Shown: positions 48,906 to 60,865 of the stretch, one piece after another
Layout of the letters: every line of letters begins with the position of its first letter
Numbering within the stretch: position 1 is the first letter of the stretch
Assembly: GCA_027563935.2 (NCBI GenBank)
Contig: CM050453.2
Span: 13,906,001 to 13,970,000 of the forward strand
DNA: 64,000 nt
Source of the DNA: Costus lasius
Taxonomy: Eukaryota; Streptophyta; Magnoliopsida; Zingiberales; Costaceae
Reading direction: 5' to 3'
Program-made: the position numbers and the translations under genes
Notes under the pieces: model-generated
The model's database searches: none
The model's input: only the letters and a program-made list of their open reading frames with translations
What the model was told of the DNA's origin: nothing

Positions 48906-49530
48906 ACGCTCCTTATTACTGCATCTGTTCGCGATATCCCTGGGTCATTTTAAGCCAAATATAAGCATCAATATTCACAACTAAATAGGCAAAAATACGA
49001 CAAACAATGCAAGTAGAGAAAGGGTACAATGAGACCCAAATGTTGTTTTCAACTTTCAGTAGAGTCAATCGGCAATGTTGAAGATAAACAAGATCGATTC
49101 ATGGATGTACATTATGCTCTTAAATTCAAAGATCATTAGAAATCAATTAGTGAAGATGTAATGCATTTGGTTTTCCAACAAATCAGATGAAACTTGTTAA
49201 ATGTTGGTAGCATTGGCATTCGGAATTGGTAGTCAGCGACGTCGTAGTTCATGCGTGTTCCCTGCAAGAGTATCATCATTGTTAAACATCAAAACCATGT
49301 GTTGGAACGAAATGACTACGACTAAGAAATGAAATCCAAACTCATAGTAGAGAAGGTTTAAAACATTCTAAGGCAGGATTGGTGTGTCCTAGCATGCGAT
49401 CACTAAGGTTTTAACACTAATTATCAAAAGAGCTTCTAAGAATATGCAAACTAACTGAAGTTTTAACAAAACATGAAAACGAAAAAGAAAGATGCTGAAA
49501 ATAAATTTAACTAAAGTAAGATGCTTGGGT
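48906..49530. other. Z non-coding spacer after integrase
   Basis: AT-rich, no ORF. It corresponds in place to the spacer of X2 between the post-pol motif and the inverted-motif cluster. Confidence 0.55.
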
Positions 49531-49583
49531 TGCCTCCCAAGAAGCGCTGATTTAATGGTCCATCAGCTTGACCATAGTCTGTG

Positions 49584-50838
49584 TCATTCTAGTGAAGGAA
49601 GGTCCGTGAGGAGCAATGCAGTCCCCTCTGGTATCAGTTCATGGGAGATGTAGTGCTTAAATCTATGTCCGTTAACTTTGAATGTCCCGGTTGACTCTCG
49701 GTAAATCTCTACAGCGCCATGAGGGTAAACTTTTTGTACTACATATGGTCCCATCCATTTGGTCTAAAGTTTACTAGGAAAAAGCTTGATCCTGGAGTTA
49801 AACAATAGTACCAATTCACCTTCACGAAATTCCCTCATCATAATTCTTTGATCGTGCCATCTTTTGGTACGTTCTTTATAAATCACAGTGTTCTCATAGG
49901 TTTCTTGTCTAAATTCATCAAGCTCATTTAGCTGAAGCTTTCTGGCCTTGCCAGCTTGGTTTCCATCAAAATTCAGTCGCCGTATCACCCAATATGCTTT
50001 GTGTTTGATTTCGACCGGTAAATGGCACGATTTACCATATACTAACTGGAATGGGGACATACCAATTGGAGTTTTGAATGCTGTATGGTATGCCCATAAT
50101 GCATCGTCAAGTTTAAGTGACCAATCGGTACGAGTGTGTGATACAGTCTTCTCAAGTATGTGGTTAATCTCACGGTTTGATATTTCCACTTGGCCGCTAG
50201 TATAAGGATGGTAAGCAGTGGCAACTTTGTGTAATACTCCATATCTCTCTAGAAGTGACTCGCTCAATAAAATGAGATCCGCCATCGCTGATTACTACGC
50301 GAGGCGTTCCAAACCGTGGAAGTATCAATTTCTTGAAGAATCTAGTGACCACCTTAGAGTCATTTGTTGGTGCAGCCAAGGCTTCCTCCCACTTGGAGAC
50401 GTAGTCAACTCCGACTAAGATGAATTTGTTACCACAAGAAGGTGGGAATGGACCCATAAAGTCGATTCCCCATACGTCGAAGATCTCGATCTTCAGGATG
50501 GTGTTTAGAGGCATCTCATTTCTTCATGATATTCCACCCATCCGTTGGCAGCGATCGCAAGACTGTACATAGTCCCTTGCTTCTCTAAATAAAGTTGGCC
50601 AAAAGAAACCACATTGGAGAACCTTATGTGATGTCTTCTTGCCACTGAAGTGCCCTTCATAAGAACAAGAATGGCATTGGAATAGGACATCTGGAATCTC
50701 TTCTTCCGGTAAGCATCTATGAATGATACAATCAGCACAACGCTTAAACAAGAGTGGTTCGTCCCAATAATAGTGTTTTGCCATAGACATAAACTTCCTT
50801 CGCTGTTGGTACGTGAGTTTTGGAGGCATAATCCCGGC
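49584..50838 (-). pseudogene. Integrase of Z
   Basis: The N-terminal zinc domain is readable: IIHRCLPEEE, HSCSYEGHFSGKKTSHKVLQ and SCDRCQRMG (His/His/Cys/Cys). The catalytic triad appears as [13 protein letters not shown] (first Asp), VISDGGSHF (second Asp) and [12 protein letters not shown] (Glu). Stops follow GGIS (about 50519, CGA to TGA) and FPSKL (about 49762), and a frame break lies near 50250. It ends LLLTDLPSLE at 49584, followed by the conserved AGCGCTTCTTGGGAGGCAAC at about 49550-49531. Confidence 0.88.
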
Positions 50839-50839
50839 T

Positions 50840-52443
50840 GCTCAGTAATTTACCAGATCGGCATACCATGGTGCTTTTACAGCGATAACATCTAATAAAT
50901 TTTCGTCTGGGAATGCGTCGTCAATTTCTTCCTCTAAACTGTTCTCGGGGATAGATATCAGACGGGAGAGATGGTCCGCTACCAAATTATCGGCTCCCTT
51001 CTTATCTTTGATCTGAACGTCAAATTCTTGCAACAACAGTATCCATCTGATTAGCCTTGGTTTCGCGTATGTCTTTTCCATGAGATATCGGATTGCCGCA
51101 TGATCTGTATAAACAATAACACGCGAGTTATCCAAATACGATCGAAACTTATCAAACGCAAAAACTACAGCTAGAAGTTCTTTTTCTGTGGTGGCGTAAT
51201 TGCTCTGTGCTCCATCCAGTGTTCGGCTGGCGTAGTAGATAGCATGTGTTCGGTTGTTTTTCCATTGTCCCAGGACAGCTCCTACTGCATAGTCACTAGC
51301 GTCGCACATTATTTCGAAGGGCAGCGACCAATCCAGAGGTTGTATTATTGGGGCGAAAATCAACGCCTTTTTCAATTGTTGAAACATATCTATGCAGTTC
51401 TGGTCAAAAACAAATGAAACATCCTTAGCAAGTAAAGATGTTAAAGGCCTAGTAATTTTAGAAAAATTTTCAATGAAACGCCTATAAAAGCCTGCATGGC
51501 CCAAGAAACTTCTTATTCCTCTGACGGAGTTTGGAGGTGGTATTCTCTCTATCACACTGATTTTTGCTATATCGACTTCGATACCACGCTCTGATATCAA
51601 ATGACCTAAAACGATTCCTTCCTTTACCATAAAATGACATTTCTCCCAATTAAGCACCAGGTTCGTCTCTTCACAACGCTGCAACACACGGGTCAGATTA
51701 TATAAACAAGAGTCAAAACTGGAACCGTATACCGAAAAGTCATCCATGAAGACGTCCATGATGTTTTTAATGAAATCGGAGAAGATAGCCGTCATGCATC
51801 GCTGAAAGGTAGCTGGTGCATTACATAAGCCAAATGGCATACGCCGGTAAGCAAAAGTGCCGAAGGGACATGTGAACGTGGTCTTCTCTTGGTCGTCTGG
51901 ATGTATCGGTATTTGAAAAAATCCTGAATATCCATCCAAGAAACAAAAATAGGAATTAGTGGCTAATCTTTCAAGCATTTGATCAATAAAGGGAAGAGGA
52001 AAATGGTCCTTCCGGGTGGCTTTGTTCAATTTTCGATAATCGATACACATGCGTCACCCGGTAATGGTTCTTTGCGGGATCAATTTGTTGTCTTCGTTCT
52101 TTACCACCGTTACTCCTCCTTTCTTTAGTACCACATGTACCGGACTTACCCATTGGCTATCCGAAATGGGGTAGATGACCCCAGCATCTAATAGCTTCAA
52201 AATTTCTTTCTTAACCACCTCTTTCAAATTCGGGTTCAAACGTCTCTGGTATTTGATAGATGATTTGCTGTCCTCTTCGAGGTGTATCCTGTGCATGCAT
52301 AAAGAAGGGTTAATACCTTTTATATCTTCCAATGTGTAGCCAATTACCTTCTTATATTGTCGAAGCTTATCTAGGAGGAGGCTTGTTTGCTCTGAATCAA
52401 GATGGTTTGCTATGATGACAGGATAAGTAGAATTCTTACCCAA
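50840..52443 (-). pseudogene. Reverse transcriptase and RNase H of Z
   Basis: RT: leader YQRRLNPNLKEVVKKEILKL, then SDSQWVSPVHVVLKKGG, a TGA in place of Trp before [10 protein letters not shown] (about 52052), [36 protein letters not shown] and the catalytic [10 protein letters not shown] (about 51735). RNase [38 protein letters not shown] and [11 protein letters not shown]. The long uninterrupted part (50842-52050) is 402 codons. The enzyme copies element RNA into DNA. It ends at a stop after ADLVNY, where integrase should follow in frame. Confidence 0.92.
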
Positions 52444-52481
52444 AAATTCATACCTGAGGTTGCTCGGTAAGGATTTGAGCT

Positions 52482-53660
52482 CTAAGTTAAGTTATTTACA
52501 GACCTCAGATTTTGGTGTAATTGATTCCTCAAGCTTCTCTTCATTTGGTTCAATTTCTGTGCTTGAGTCAAGAATATCGGCATAAGCACGGACTTCTTCC
52601 TCCTGCTCTTCGTCATAGTCACCAGTAGGCATAATTCGAGAGGGTCAGCATTTTTTCGAGGGATGTAGGTCGAATTAAGCTCGTCGTCGATGACTCTGAT
52701 GCTATAGCAGGAATCTGCAAGAATAGTCTTTTTCAAGCTATTTGCGATATCAAGTTCAACCGTATCCTCACCTACGCGCAGTGCTAACTTCCTATTTTTA
52801 ATGTCAATTATAGCACCGTCAGTGGCCAAAAATGGTCTGCCCAGTATGATAGGAATTTTGGAGTCTTCCTACACTTCAAGTACAACGAAATCAGTTGGAA
52901 TAAAATATTTACCGACATTTATTGGCACATCGTCTAGAATTCCTACCGGATGTCGTACAGAACGGTCGGCCAATTGCAGATAGATGTTCATCGGCTTCAA
53001 GTCTCCGATATCTAATTTCTTGCAAAGAGAGAGTGGCATCAGACTTACACTGGCACCAAGATCGCACAAAGCGCAGTCAAAAGGTGTGTCTCCGATCAGG
53101 CATTGAATGGTAAAGCTGCCTGGATCTTTCAATTTTGGCGGTAACTTATTTTGGATGATTGCGCTGTATTCCTCAGTTAACGCCACTGTGCCGTGTTCTT
53201 CCATTTTTCTTTTGTTTGACAAGATTTCCTTCAAAAACTTAGCATAGGATGGCATTTGCGATAAAGCATCGGTAAATGGTACGTTAATATACAATTTCTT
53301 TAAAATTTCTAAAAATTTACCGAATTGATGATCGAGTTTCGCTTTTGCCAACCTCTGAGGAAATGGAATTGGCGATTTGTAAGGTGGTGGAGGCACATAA
53401 ACAGGTTCTGTTTCTTTCATTTGTGGTTCACTCTCAACAGGTTCATTTGGTTCTTCAAATTCAGGGGTTGTGGTTTCATTCTCACAGTGGTCATCCTTGG
53501 GCATTTCTGGTTCCTCAAGTTGCATGCCACTACGCGTGGTAATGGCGTTGCAATGCTCTTTGGGGTTTGTTTCGGGCTGTCCAGGCAATCTGCCCGGTGG
53601 TCTAGTAGATGTACTGGTCTGTTGGGCAATTTGGTTTTCCATTATCTTCTGTGTTGGTGC
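52482..53660 (-). pseudogene. Protease region of Z
   Basis: The linker contains ITTRSG (about 53540) and SPIPFPQRLAKAK. The retropepsin active site is ALCDLGASVSLMPLSL (about 53060). The conserved IPIILGRPFLATDGAIIDI follows. A TAG at about 52868 stands where Gln is expected (VLEV-stop-EDSKIP), a CAG-to-TAG change, separating the two halves. Confidence 0.85.
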
Positions 53661-54713
53661 CTGGTTGAGGTGGCTGGTCAAATTGTTTAGGCTGATACCC
53701 GGTGTTAGATGAATGAAATCCAGGGGGTTGCCAAAAGTTCGATGGTTGAGCTGCATTGTTGTTTCTATAGGAAAAGTTGGGATGATTTTTCCACCCGGGG
53801 TTATAGGTATTATAATAAGGGTTGTTTTGAATCCTCGGGATAAAGTTACCTACAGCATTTACCAAAGCAGGTGGCGGGTCTTGTGATACCATATTTCCTA
53901 ATTGACAAGTGTCAGAAAGATGACCTTCCACTCCACAAATTTCACACATAACAGCATTATGACGCATGTTCATAGAATCAAGCTTATAAGATAGTGAATC
54001 TACTTTTGCCGCAAGAGAACTAAGACCGTCAAGTTCATACTTACCGGCTTGTCGAGATGAAGTACCTCTTTCACCCGACCATTGGTAGTGATTGAGCATC
54101 ATTTCTTCGATCAAATTGTAGGCTTCATCGACTGCCTTGTTCATCAAAGCTCCTCCAGCGGCTGCATCAATGGTAAGACGAGTGTTATAAAGCAAGTCAT
54201 TATAAAACGTATGTACCAGTACCCATTTCTCGAGGCCGTGGTGAGGACACATCCGCTGCAATTCCTTGAAGCAGTCCCACGCCTCATATAGTGATTCGCC
54301 TTCCTTTGGGAGAAATTGGTAATCTGGTTTCTTAGTTGCACGGTTTTGCTCGGAGGAAAGTATTTTGCAAGAAAAGCATGTGAGAGTTGTTCCCATGTGG
54401 TAATGGATCCAGATGGTAATGAATGTAACCAAGCTCGCACCCTGTCTCTAAGTAAAAAAGGAAAAAGTCGTAGTCGCGGAGCATCAGTGGTTACACCATT
54501 TATTTTAAGAGTGTCACAATATTCAAGAAAAACAGATAAATGCATGTTTGGATCTTCGGTTGGTGATCCGCCGAATTGATTTTGCTGTAACATTGACAGA
54601 AATGACGGTTTTATCTCAAAATTATTCGCTTCTATTAGTGGACGTGCAATACTAGAATGCAGTCCTTGAACATTTGGTGCAGCGAAGTCACGAAGTGATT
54701 TGTTACTATCCAT
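53602..54713 (-). pseudogene. Gag of Z (two frame breaks)
   Basis: It starts MDSNKSLRDFAAPNVQGL. The capsid-like core includes FSGSPTEDPNMHLSVFLEYC-like sequence (here FGGSPTEDPNMHLSVFLEY), LFPFLLRDRVRAWLHSLP and WEQLSHAFLAKYFPPSKT. A frame break near 54305 separates it from GESLYEAWDCFKELQRMCPH and the zinc knuckle CEICGVEGHLSDTC. A second break near 53660 leads into the protease linker. The order and motifs are those of Athila/Tat Gag, which packages the element RNA. Confidence 0.88.
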
Positions 54714-54966
54714 GTTTGATGTTTGCGAATTCTTCTTCGGTTGATATTTCTGAAGATTCTTACGACGCCGGAACGTTCTTTCAATTTCTGAATCAAATGG
54801 TATTGCAGGTTCCGATCACGGAGTTCTATGCGTAAACTAAAATTCTAACAAGTAGATGTTCCGTTAAATCAAGAAAAGTGTAAAATGAAGTAAAAGAAAG
54901 TATATTAACAAACTAAAAATGTCTAGTCTTATAACTTCTTAATCTAGTCAATATTGCCAAAATTAG

Positions 54967-54984
54967 TCCCCAGCAATGGCGCCA
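54967..54984 (-). other. Primer-binding site of Z (tRNA-Asp)
   Basis: Plus strand TCCCCAGCAATGGCGCCA against plant tRNA-Asp(GUC) 3' end TCCCCGGCAACGGCGCCA: two differences. Confidence 0.9.
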
Positions 54985-54990
54985 AAAACT

Positions 54991-56998
54991 TGATAGAGCC
55001 CACGAATATAGTAGGAAGTGCACGGGTCTATCGAAGTAATAAAATATCGATCCCACAGGGACTAATGGGCAAGTACCGACAGATCTCGAAATGGCTAGCT
55101 AGACGATGTCGAAATTGGTGAAGTTTAAGATAACGAAATAATTAAAAGTTCAAGAATGTAAACAGAGGAAATCACACGAGAGGATTCTAATGAGGAGATG
55201 TATCAGGATATGGGTTCACCACTGTGACTCCTTACAGTTTAATAGTTAAATTCTATTGCCGATGTCCTGTCTAGTTCAAGGGACTCAGCTTCCTTGTCAC
55301 ATAGGTAGCTTCCCTCCAATAATCTTGTCTGCTTTCACGGACAAGATTACCAATCCAATCTGTAGAGTTTGACGTGCGGTTGGACTAGAGTCTCCCCGCA
55401 ATGTCTAGGCACCTTATAATCTTCGCAAGCGAGTACAGATCTACAAGCGAGAAGAAACTCCTAGAGATGCTGATTGACAAACCTTACTTGCGATGATTAA
55501 AGGCTCAAACACTCTCTTTCGGAAAGTGTAGGCATAGCACACCAACAGAATGGATAAACTCTCAACCTAATAGGTCTGACGCGCGGTCGGACTAGAGTCT
55601 CTCCAACGTCTCTAGGTTCCCTACAATCACACGAGCGAGTACGAATCTACGAGCGAGTTTTTCTTCCGGAGATCTGATTTACAAACCTCACCTTGGTATT
55701 TCCCCAAGTGAGTACATTCTGGCGGGTAAGTTTTCTCCTCTAGATCCGATTAACAAACCTCACACTTGCGACTCAAGGCTCAAGCATACCTTTCCGGATG
55801 ATGCTTTCCTTTAATCCTACAGGTAAGTACAGCTATGAAAGCGAGTAAACTCCTAGAAAAGCTGATTTACAAACCTCACCCGAGGGATTAGAGGTGCGAG
55901 CATATCCTTCTGGGTAATGCAAGCATTACACGCACACAAAGCCAAACAAGGACTTTGGCTAATAAACTTAACTATCACAACTAGTAAATCGTCAAGGGCT
56001 ACCTCACATCCTGATTTAGTGTTTAGCCTACCATGTTCACGATAACAACATAAACAATGTATTTAGCCATAAACATCTCTTACAACAACAGATCTTGTTT
56101 AGGAAATGTGGAAGAAATATAGATCTTGTGTTGCTCTTGTGAAGATTATACAATGAATACAGCAAGTAGACTATGAATGTCAATTAATTCTTACAGATTT
56201 GTTCCTATGAGTCTCACGCAATGAAGTGTCTTCAATAGTTGCGGTGCGCGGTTCTCCTTCTCCTCCTCGCAAGCACAGCTTCTACCCGTGCGAATCCCTC
56301 TACCCAGCGATCCCCTTTGCCGAACTCCCTCCAACCCCTTTTATCTCCTTTCTTCTGCATCTTTTTCTCCTTCCCATACCCTACAAAAAGGGATCTGCGA
56401 TTGTTGTCTCTGCTCAATCGAAAGAAGACTTTGCCGCCAGCTCCCATGCCCCGTGAAGCTGCCTCCGCTGCTATTCTTCATGGAATCATCACTCCTTGCA
56501 CCGATTTCTCTTCTGAAAGGCTGCTCCAGGCCTTTTCGTCAACGGGGGAGAAAAGTCATAGGTGCCCTTGAGCTTTCCCCAGGGTTAAATTGAAGAAAAT
56601 AGAGTAAAAATCACGGTTTCGAAACAAGCAAGTCCGCAATCACGGGTGAGAATTTGATCGTGACCCGGTCGTGATTTATCAATTTCAGCTTCAGGCATAA
56701 CGACGATCACAAGCATGATTCTGAACGGGACCCGGTCGTGATTTCCAACAAAGGACCTGATGACTCCGAAATCTTCCAGTTTGGATCATCTTGAGTTAGG
56801 ACGAGCCCCTCTGCCACAAAAGTGTCAGAATGTACTCTCTTTGTGGTCGTTTTGACCTGAAAACGCAAAAATACCGAAATAGGTGTAGATTCCATATATG
56901 TATCCAAATAAAGGCAATTATGAGACTTAGAGTTGTAAAATAGGCATGATTTCATAAGTAAAATGACATGTAAAACTCTATATAAGTCTGTGTCAACA
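54991..56998 (-). mobile_element. 5' LTR of Z
   Basis: Minus strand TGTTGACACAGACTTATATAG ... GGGCTCTATCA. It lacks a stretch of about a dozen bases near 55016 that the other LTR has ('catttcccgcatg'). 56605-56745 carries GATCACGGG/CGGTCGTGATT-type inverted phrases. Confidence 0.92.
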
Positions 56999-57003
56999 TG
57001 TGG

Positions 57004-57036
57004 TGAAACTTAGAATTCCCGATTCTCTTAGAACTT
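57004..57036 (+). mobile_element. 3' LTR following X2, continuation after Z
   Basis: TGAAACTTAGAATTCCCG joins to CAGTGTGG before Z. The joined phrase parallels 'accgtggtggaagccgtag' plus 'ccctgaattctctctta' in LTR-Y copy 2, showing continuity. It then stops; the expected U5 end is not seen. Confidence 0.6.
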
Positions 57037-57739
57037 GAATCCTCTAAAAGCTGCTTTTGATTTTGGATTGAATCCATGAATTCTATAGCGTAAAACTTAT
57101 TTCGGGGCTTAGTTGAAACCTGCTGACAATTTCTATTGTGAAACCTATTCCATATTGTTAATTTGAATTCTTGTTTAAGCATATTTTACTTTGCTATGCA
57201 TATTTCGTGATTATACCTTGGCCACATATTATCATGCTCTAGCTGGCATCATTCATACCGAGAGGAGGATCGTGGTGGTAGATCTTCTTAGTAAAACTTA
57301 CGAATCCATGATACGAGAGTGCATGGATTTCACTCGAGGGTCTTATAACCTTCCATAGAATGCAAAGGGTTTATCTAGAATGATCCACCATGAGAGGAGG
57401 AGACCGTTCAAGATAAACACCGATGTGTACCACCGAGAGGGGACATCTTGTACCTTAGGGTAAGGTTCTATTTGCAAAATTAAGAATTCATGTAACTTAT
57501 CTATTAATTCACAATAAAAAGCATCAGTGTGGTGGATACTAAAGCCCTGATCTTTTTCATACATATAATCTCCAGTGATTGCTTTGATTTCTTGTTTCTA
57601 GATAATTGACATTAAAAACCCCTTTCTGATCCGCTTAGCTATTGAAACTTGGACTTTCTAGTACTTAACCTTGTTCCCTGTGGGTTTGACAATCTTTTAT
57701 ATTACTTTGACATAACCGTGCACTTGCGGTACGTGTCAG
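57037..57739 (+). mobile_element. LTR-Y remnant (R-U5 end)
   Basis: From about 57090 the order 'cttatttcggggcttag', 'accttggccacatattat', 'ttccctgtgggtttgacaat' and CCGTGCACTTGCGG...GTGTCA follows LTR-Y copy 2 (25660-26302). The U3 half is missing. No primer site follows 57739. Confidence 0.7.
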
Positions 57740-58140
57740 GGCGAAATCCCTACATTTCAATGAAACCAAGGAAAAGTAAATATTCTTAATAATGTAAATC
57801 ATTTAGGCAAATAAATGAGACAAAGCATGCAATTTACTCCAAAATAATAGCAGAAATAAGTCACGATATATCATATATTTGCATGCTATCAGCGGGCGGA
57901 GACTTCTTTTGGCTGAGGATTTGTAGCGGCTTTGTAGAGCCTAGGGAAAGGACAACATCCCAGGAGGAGAAGGAGATAAAACCTTTTGAGAAGAAAGAAA
58001 AAGAAAAGAGGACACACGAGGGGGAGCGGCTGAACCCGAGAGGAGGTGGAGGCAGAACTTGAGGAGAAGAACTCAATCTAGGGAAGAATAGGGCTGCGCA
58101 TCTGCAGCCATTGAAGATCTTCTTGCACAAGCACATCAGA
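57740..58140. other. Unassigned, purine-rich stretch
   Basis: A G/A-rich section (57950-58090) lies between two LTR remnants and may be diverged U3 of the next one. No gene seen. Confidence 0.35.
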
Positions 58141-58980
58141 TACAAGTTGTAAGGAAGATCTTTAAGCTAGATTTAACTTGCTATTTTCATTGTATAAATC
58201 CATGCAAAGAATCGCATGATCTTACCTTTCTTTTGTAATTCCTGCACAAATCTGCGTATGAGTGTGTTGTTAAGAACTATAACTTGCGCTTCCATGATGA
58301 ACATGATAGGGTAAAAACTTAAATCAGGATGTGGGGTAACCCTTTGACATTTTTATAATTGAGATAATCTTGCTCCGAATGCTTTAGATCCTTGCTCAGC
58401 CTAACCTGTGCGCCTTGCCTGCGTTACCCGAAAGGGAATGCTTGAGCCTACTTGTCTTGGATGAGGTTTGTGAATCAGAGAATCTAAGGGAGACTCTTTG
58501 ATGAACTGTACTCGCCCAAGGTGCTGTTAAGATATTAGACGCTTCGGGCTGTCTAAAGATCGCTCGCACATCGGAACCGTTCGGTTGAGGGTTTATCTAA
58601 TCTGTTTCGTACGCTTTGCCTGCGTTACCCGAAAGGGAACGTTGGAGCCTATGTCTTCTTACACGAGGTCTGTAAATCAGGGGCTAGGGGGACCCCTTTT
58701 GGTAATCCTATACTCAAGCTGCAAGAGTATTGGGGCCTTAGACGTATTAGGTTGGCCAAGAGGTCGCCTGTGCGTCCGAACCATCCAGATTAGACCAATA
58801 ACCATTCCATGGGAGTGGATAGGGTTATTCAGTGGGAGACACCAGAACATCAAGTTCGAAATCCCTTGAACTAGATAGGATGTTGGCATTGGAATCTGAT
58901 TATTCCTTCATAATAAGTCAAAGCGGTGAACTCATATCCTGATGCTTCTTTCATCGAACTTCTCTCGAACGAGTTCCTGC
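58141..58980 (+). mobile_element. Diverged LTR remnant of the Z family (plus orientation)
   Basis: 'aaatcaggatgtggggtaac' (58320), two copies of 'gcctgcgttacccgaaaggg' (58416, 58619) and 'gtgaactcatatcctgatgc' (58926) match in order the reverse complement of the Z LTR. It is much more diverged than the two Z LTRs are from each other, so it is an older family member. Confidence 0.7.
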
Positions 58981-60760
58981 TGACCGCCGGCTCCCCAGCG
59001 ATCGATCTGGCAAGTCGAATCAATTGATAGAACCTCGGCCATCACCGGCGAGAAATCGTGTAAAGCACGCCCTAGGAAGATAATAACAAAATACTTGATA
59101 CCCTACTCTAGCCCTAGACCCTTATTTATAATATTTCTCTACTTAGTAAACTGAGTATAACATACCAACTCGGATCCACTTTATTACATAATCTACTAAT
59201 ATTATTGAGCTCGTAATAGTACTAAGTATAGTATATATTTAAAGACATGGTGGCTTGATGTACCAATATGTGGTCAAATTGATACGTATCATGCTTGTCA
59301 ACCAATATATAGCACATAACAAGCTTACTAACTAGTGTGTCCTGGGCTTATCAACTAGAACATATGAAGCTGTTGAACACTGGGTATGGTAAACAACAAA
59401 TCATGTTGCCTGAGGTGTACCAGATTATTCCTCCAAGAAAAGGAAAAAGGGAGCTAGATAGACTAGCAGTCAAACAAACAGCTATATCACAAACTAATCT
59501 GACATGATTTTTCGATTCTCATGTTGCTACAGTAGTTTGATTAAGCAACATCGAATCTCATGCGTTGCATAGGTGTTAGCTTCACGTGTTAGTAATGAGC
59601 TGCAGTTTTCAACTTCAAATAAATATGTTAATCATTTCCAAATCATTATTCATTCTCGCATGTTCCATAGTGCACAGTAAAAATGCATTAACTGCTGGTT
59701 ATTGGAAGATCTTACTCATATTTCCAATCAAACGAAAAAACTTCATGTATTGAGATTAGCAGCAGCATCATTCACAAATAAACTCAACAAGTTGTATGCA
59801 TTGAAGTATTATATAATTACCATCTAGAAAGAAAGATAGGGTACTTACTAGCTACATGACGTCAAAATAATGGATCTCCGTGTTCTATCATCCATTTGTA
59901 AGAGTCACGTGCTGGTAACCAGGGAATACTGAAAGCAGAAAGTAGAATTAATCATCTGATCATGGAAATGAGAGGTAAGCATGTAAGGTATCCTTGCAAT
60001 TAAGATGATTAGAGTCCGTCAAATTTTCATTAAGTAATAAAGAAACTTAAGATAAAGTAATTAACACACAAAAGCCTAATAATGTGAAAAGCTTTAAGTC
60101 CACATGGAAATAGTGATTTAGAATTACATCTAAGGAATGTTCGAGTGTTGTAATTTAAAAGGACCAAGAATGAAACAATTTAATAAACTTCATATAATTA
60201 GCAAATTGTGAAAATTTTCGTGCCCTGGCACAAAATTTTGGCTAAAATTTCATTGTCTCATTTAATTAATACCGAGAGGGAGAATCATAACCTATATTCA
60301 ACCAAGTCATACAAGAAAGTGACGTGCTATAAGAAACAAAAGTCTCATGGATAAAGAGAATCTCCGAATACAATAATTAATATTTCAATCTGTTGCAAGT
60401 TTTGGTGATTCAGTAAGAATCCCTACAAGTATTGTCTTATCACAAGATAACCTTGTCGACATATACTTAATTAATTACACATTATCTTTATTATATTGAT
60501 TGTTTCATATAAGAGTTATCATAGGACTATACTAAAACCAAAATATACTTATATGCCAGATCATGCTATAAAAGTTTATTGAGACTCAGGGAGTTACAAT
60601 GATCAAACTCCCCATTGAGCCATCTATTTCTTATCTAACTTTACTAGTTATAATTCATGAAATAATAAATAGCCACTAGAGATGTTAGATGACTAATATT
60701 ATCAGCTTGTAAGTCATAAGTTAGTAGGTTCTGTTATTGGGTTATTGGGCCTGTAACTTC
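58981..60760. other. No recognised feature
   Basis: AT-rich sequence without a credible ORF, RNA gene or repeat structure on either strand. Confidence 0.5.
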
Positions 60761-60862
60761 ATAGCATGTTTAATACACTTAGCATGATTAATCCAATTGA
60801 TTTACTTTGATATAGCATGTTTAATACACTTAGCATGATTAATCCAATTGATTTACTTTGAT
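60761..60862. repeat. Exact 51-bp tandem duplication
   Basis: 'atagcatgtttaatacactt' starting at 60761 repeats at 60812. The two 51-base copies appear identical. It lies immediately left of element W. Confidence 0.9.
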
Positions 60863-60865
60863 ACC

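Larger units (their letters stand above)
43621..56998 (-). mobile_element. Element Z: full-length Athila-type Ty3/gypsy retrotransposon
   Basis: Two LTRs of about 2.0 kb (43621-45639, 54991-56998) begin TGATAG and end GTCAACA on the plus strand. A perfect 5-bp duplication TGTGG lies at 43616-43620 and 56999-57003. Between them on the minus strand are, in order, a tRNA-Asp primer site, gag, protease, RT, RNase H, integrase, an extra ORF and the polypurine region. The total is 13,378 bases. LTR copies differ by a few percent plus small indels, so it is the youngest large insertion here apart perhaps from W. Stops and frameshifts in gag and pol make it defective. Confidence 0.93.

Noticed and set aside
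53325..53690. Plus-strand 121-codon ORF with Trp/Phe-rich product
   Set aside because: Antisense of the Gag-protease linker of Z.
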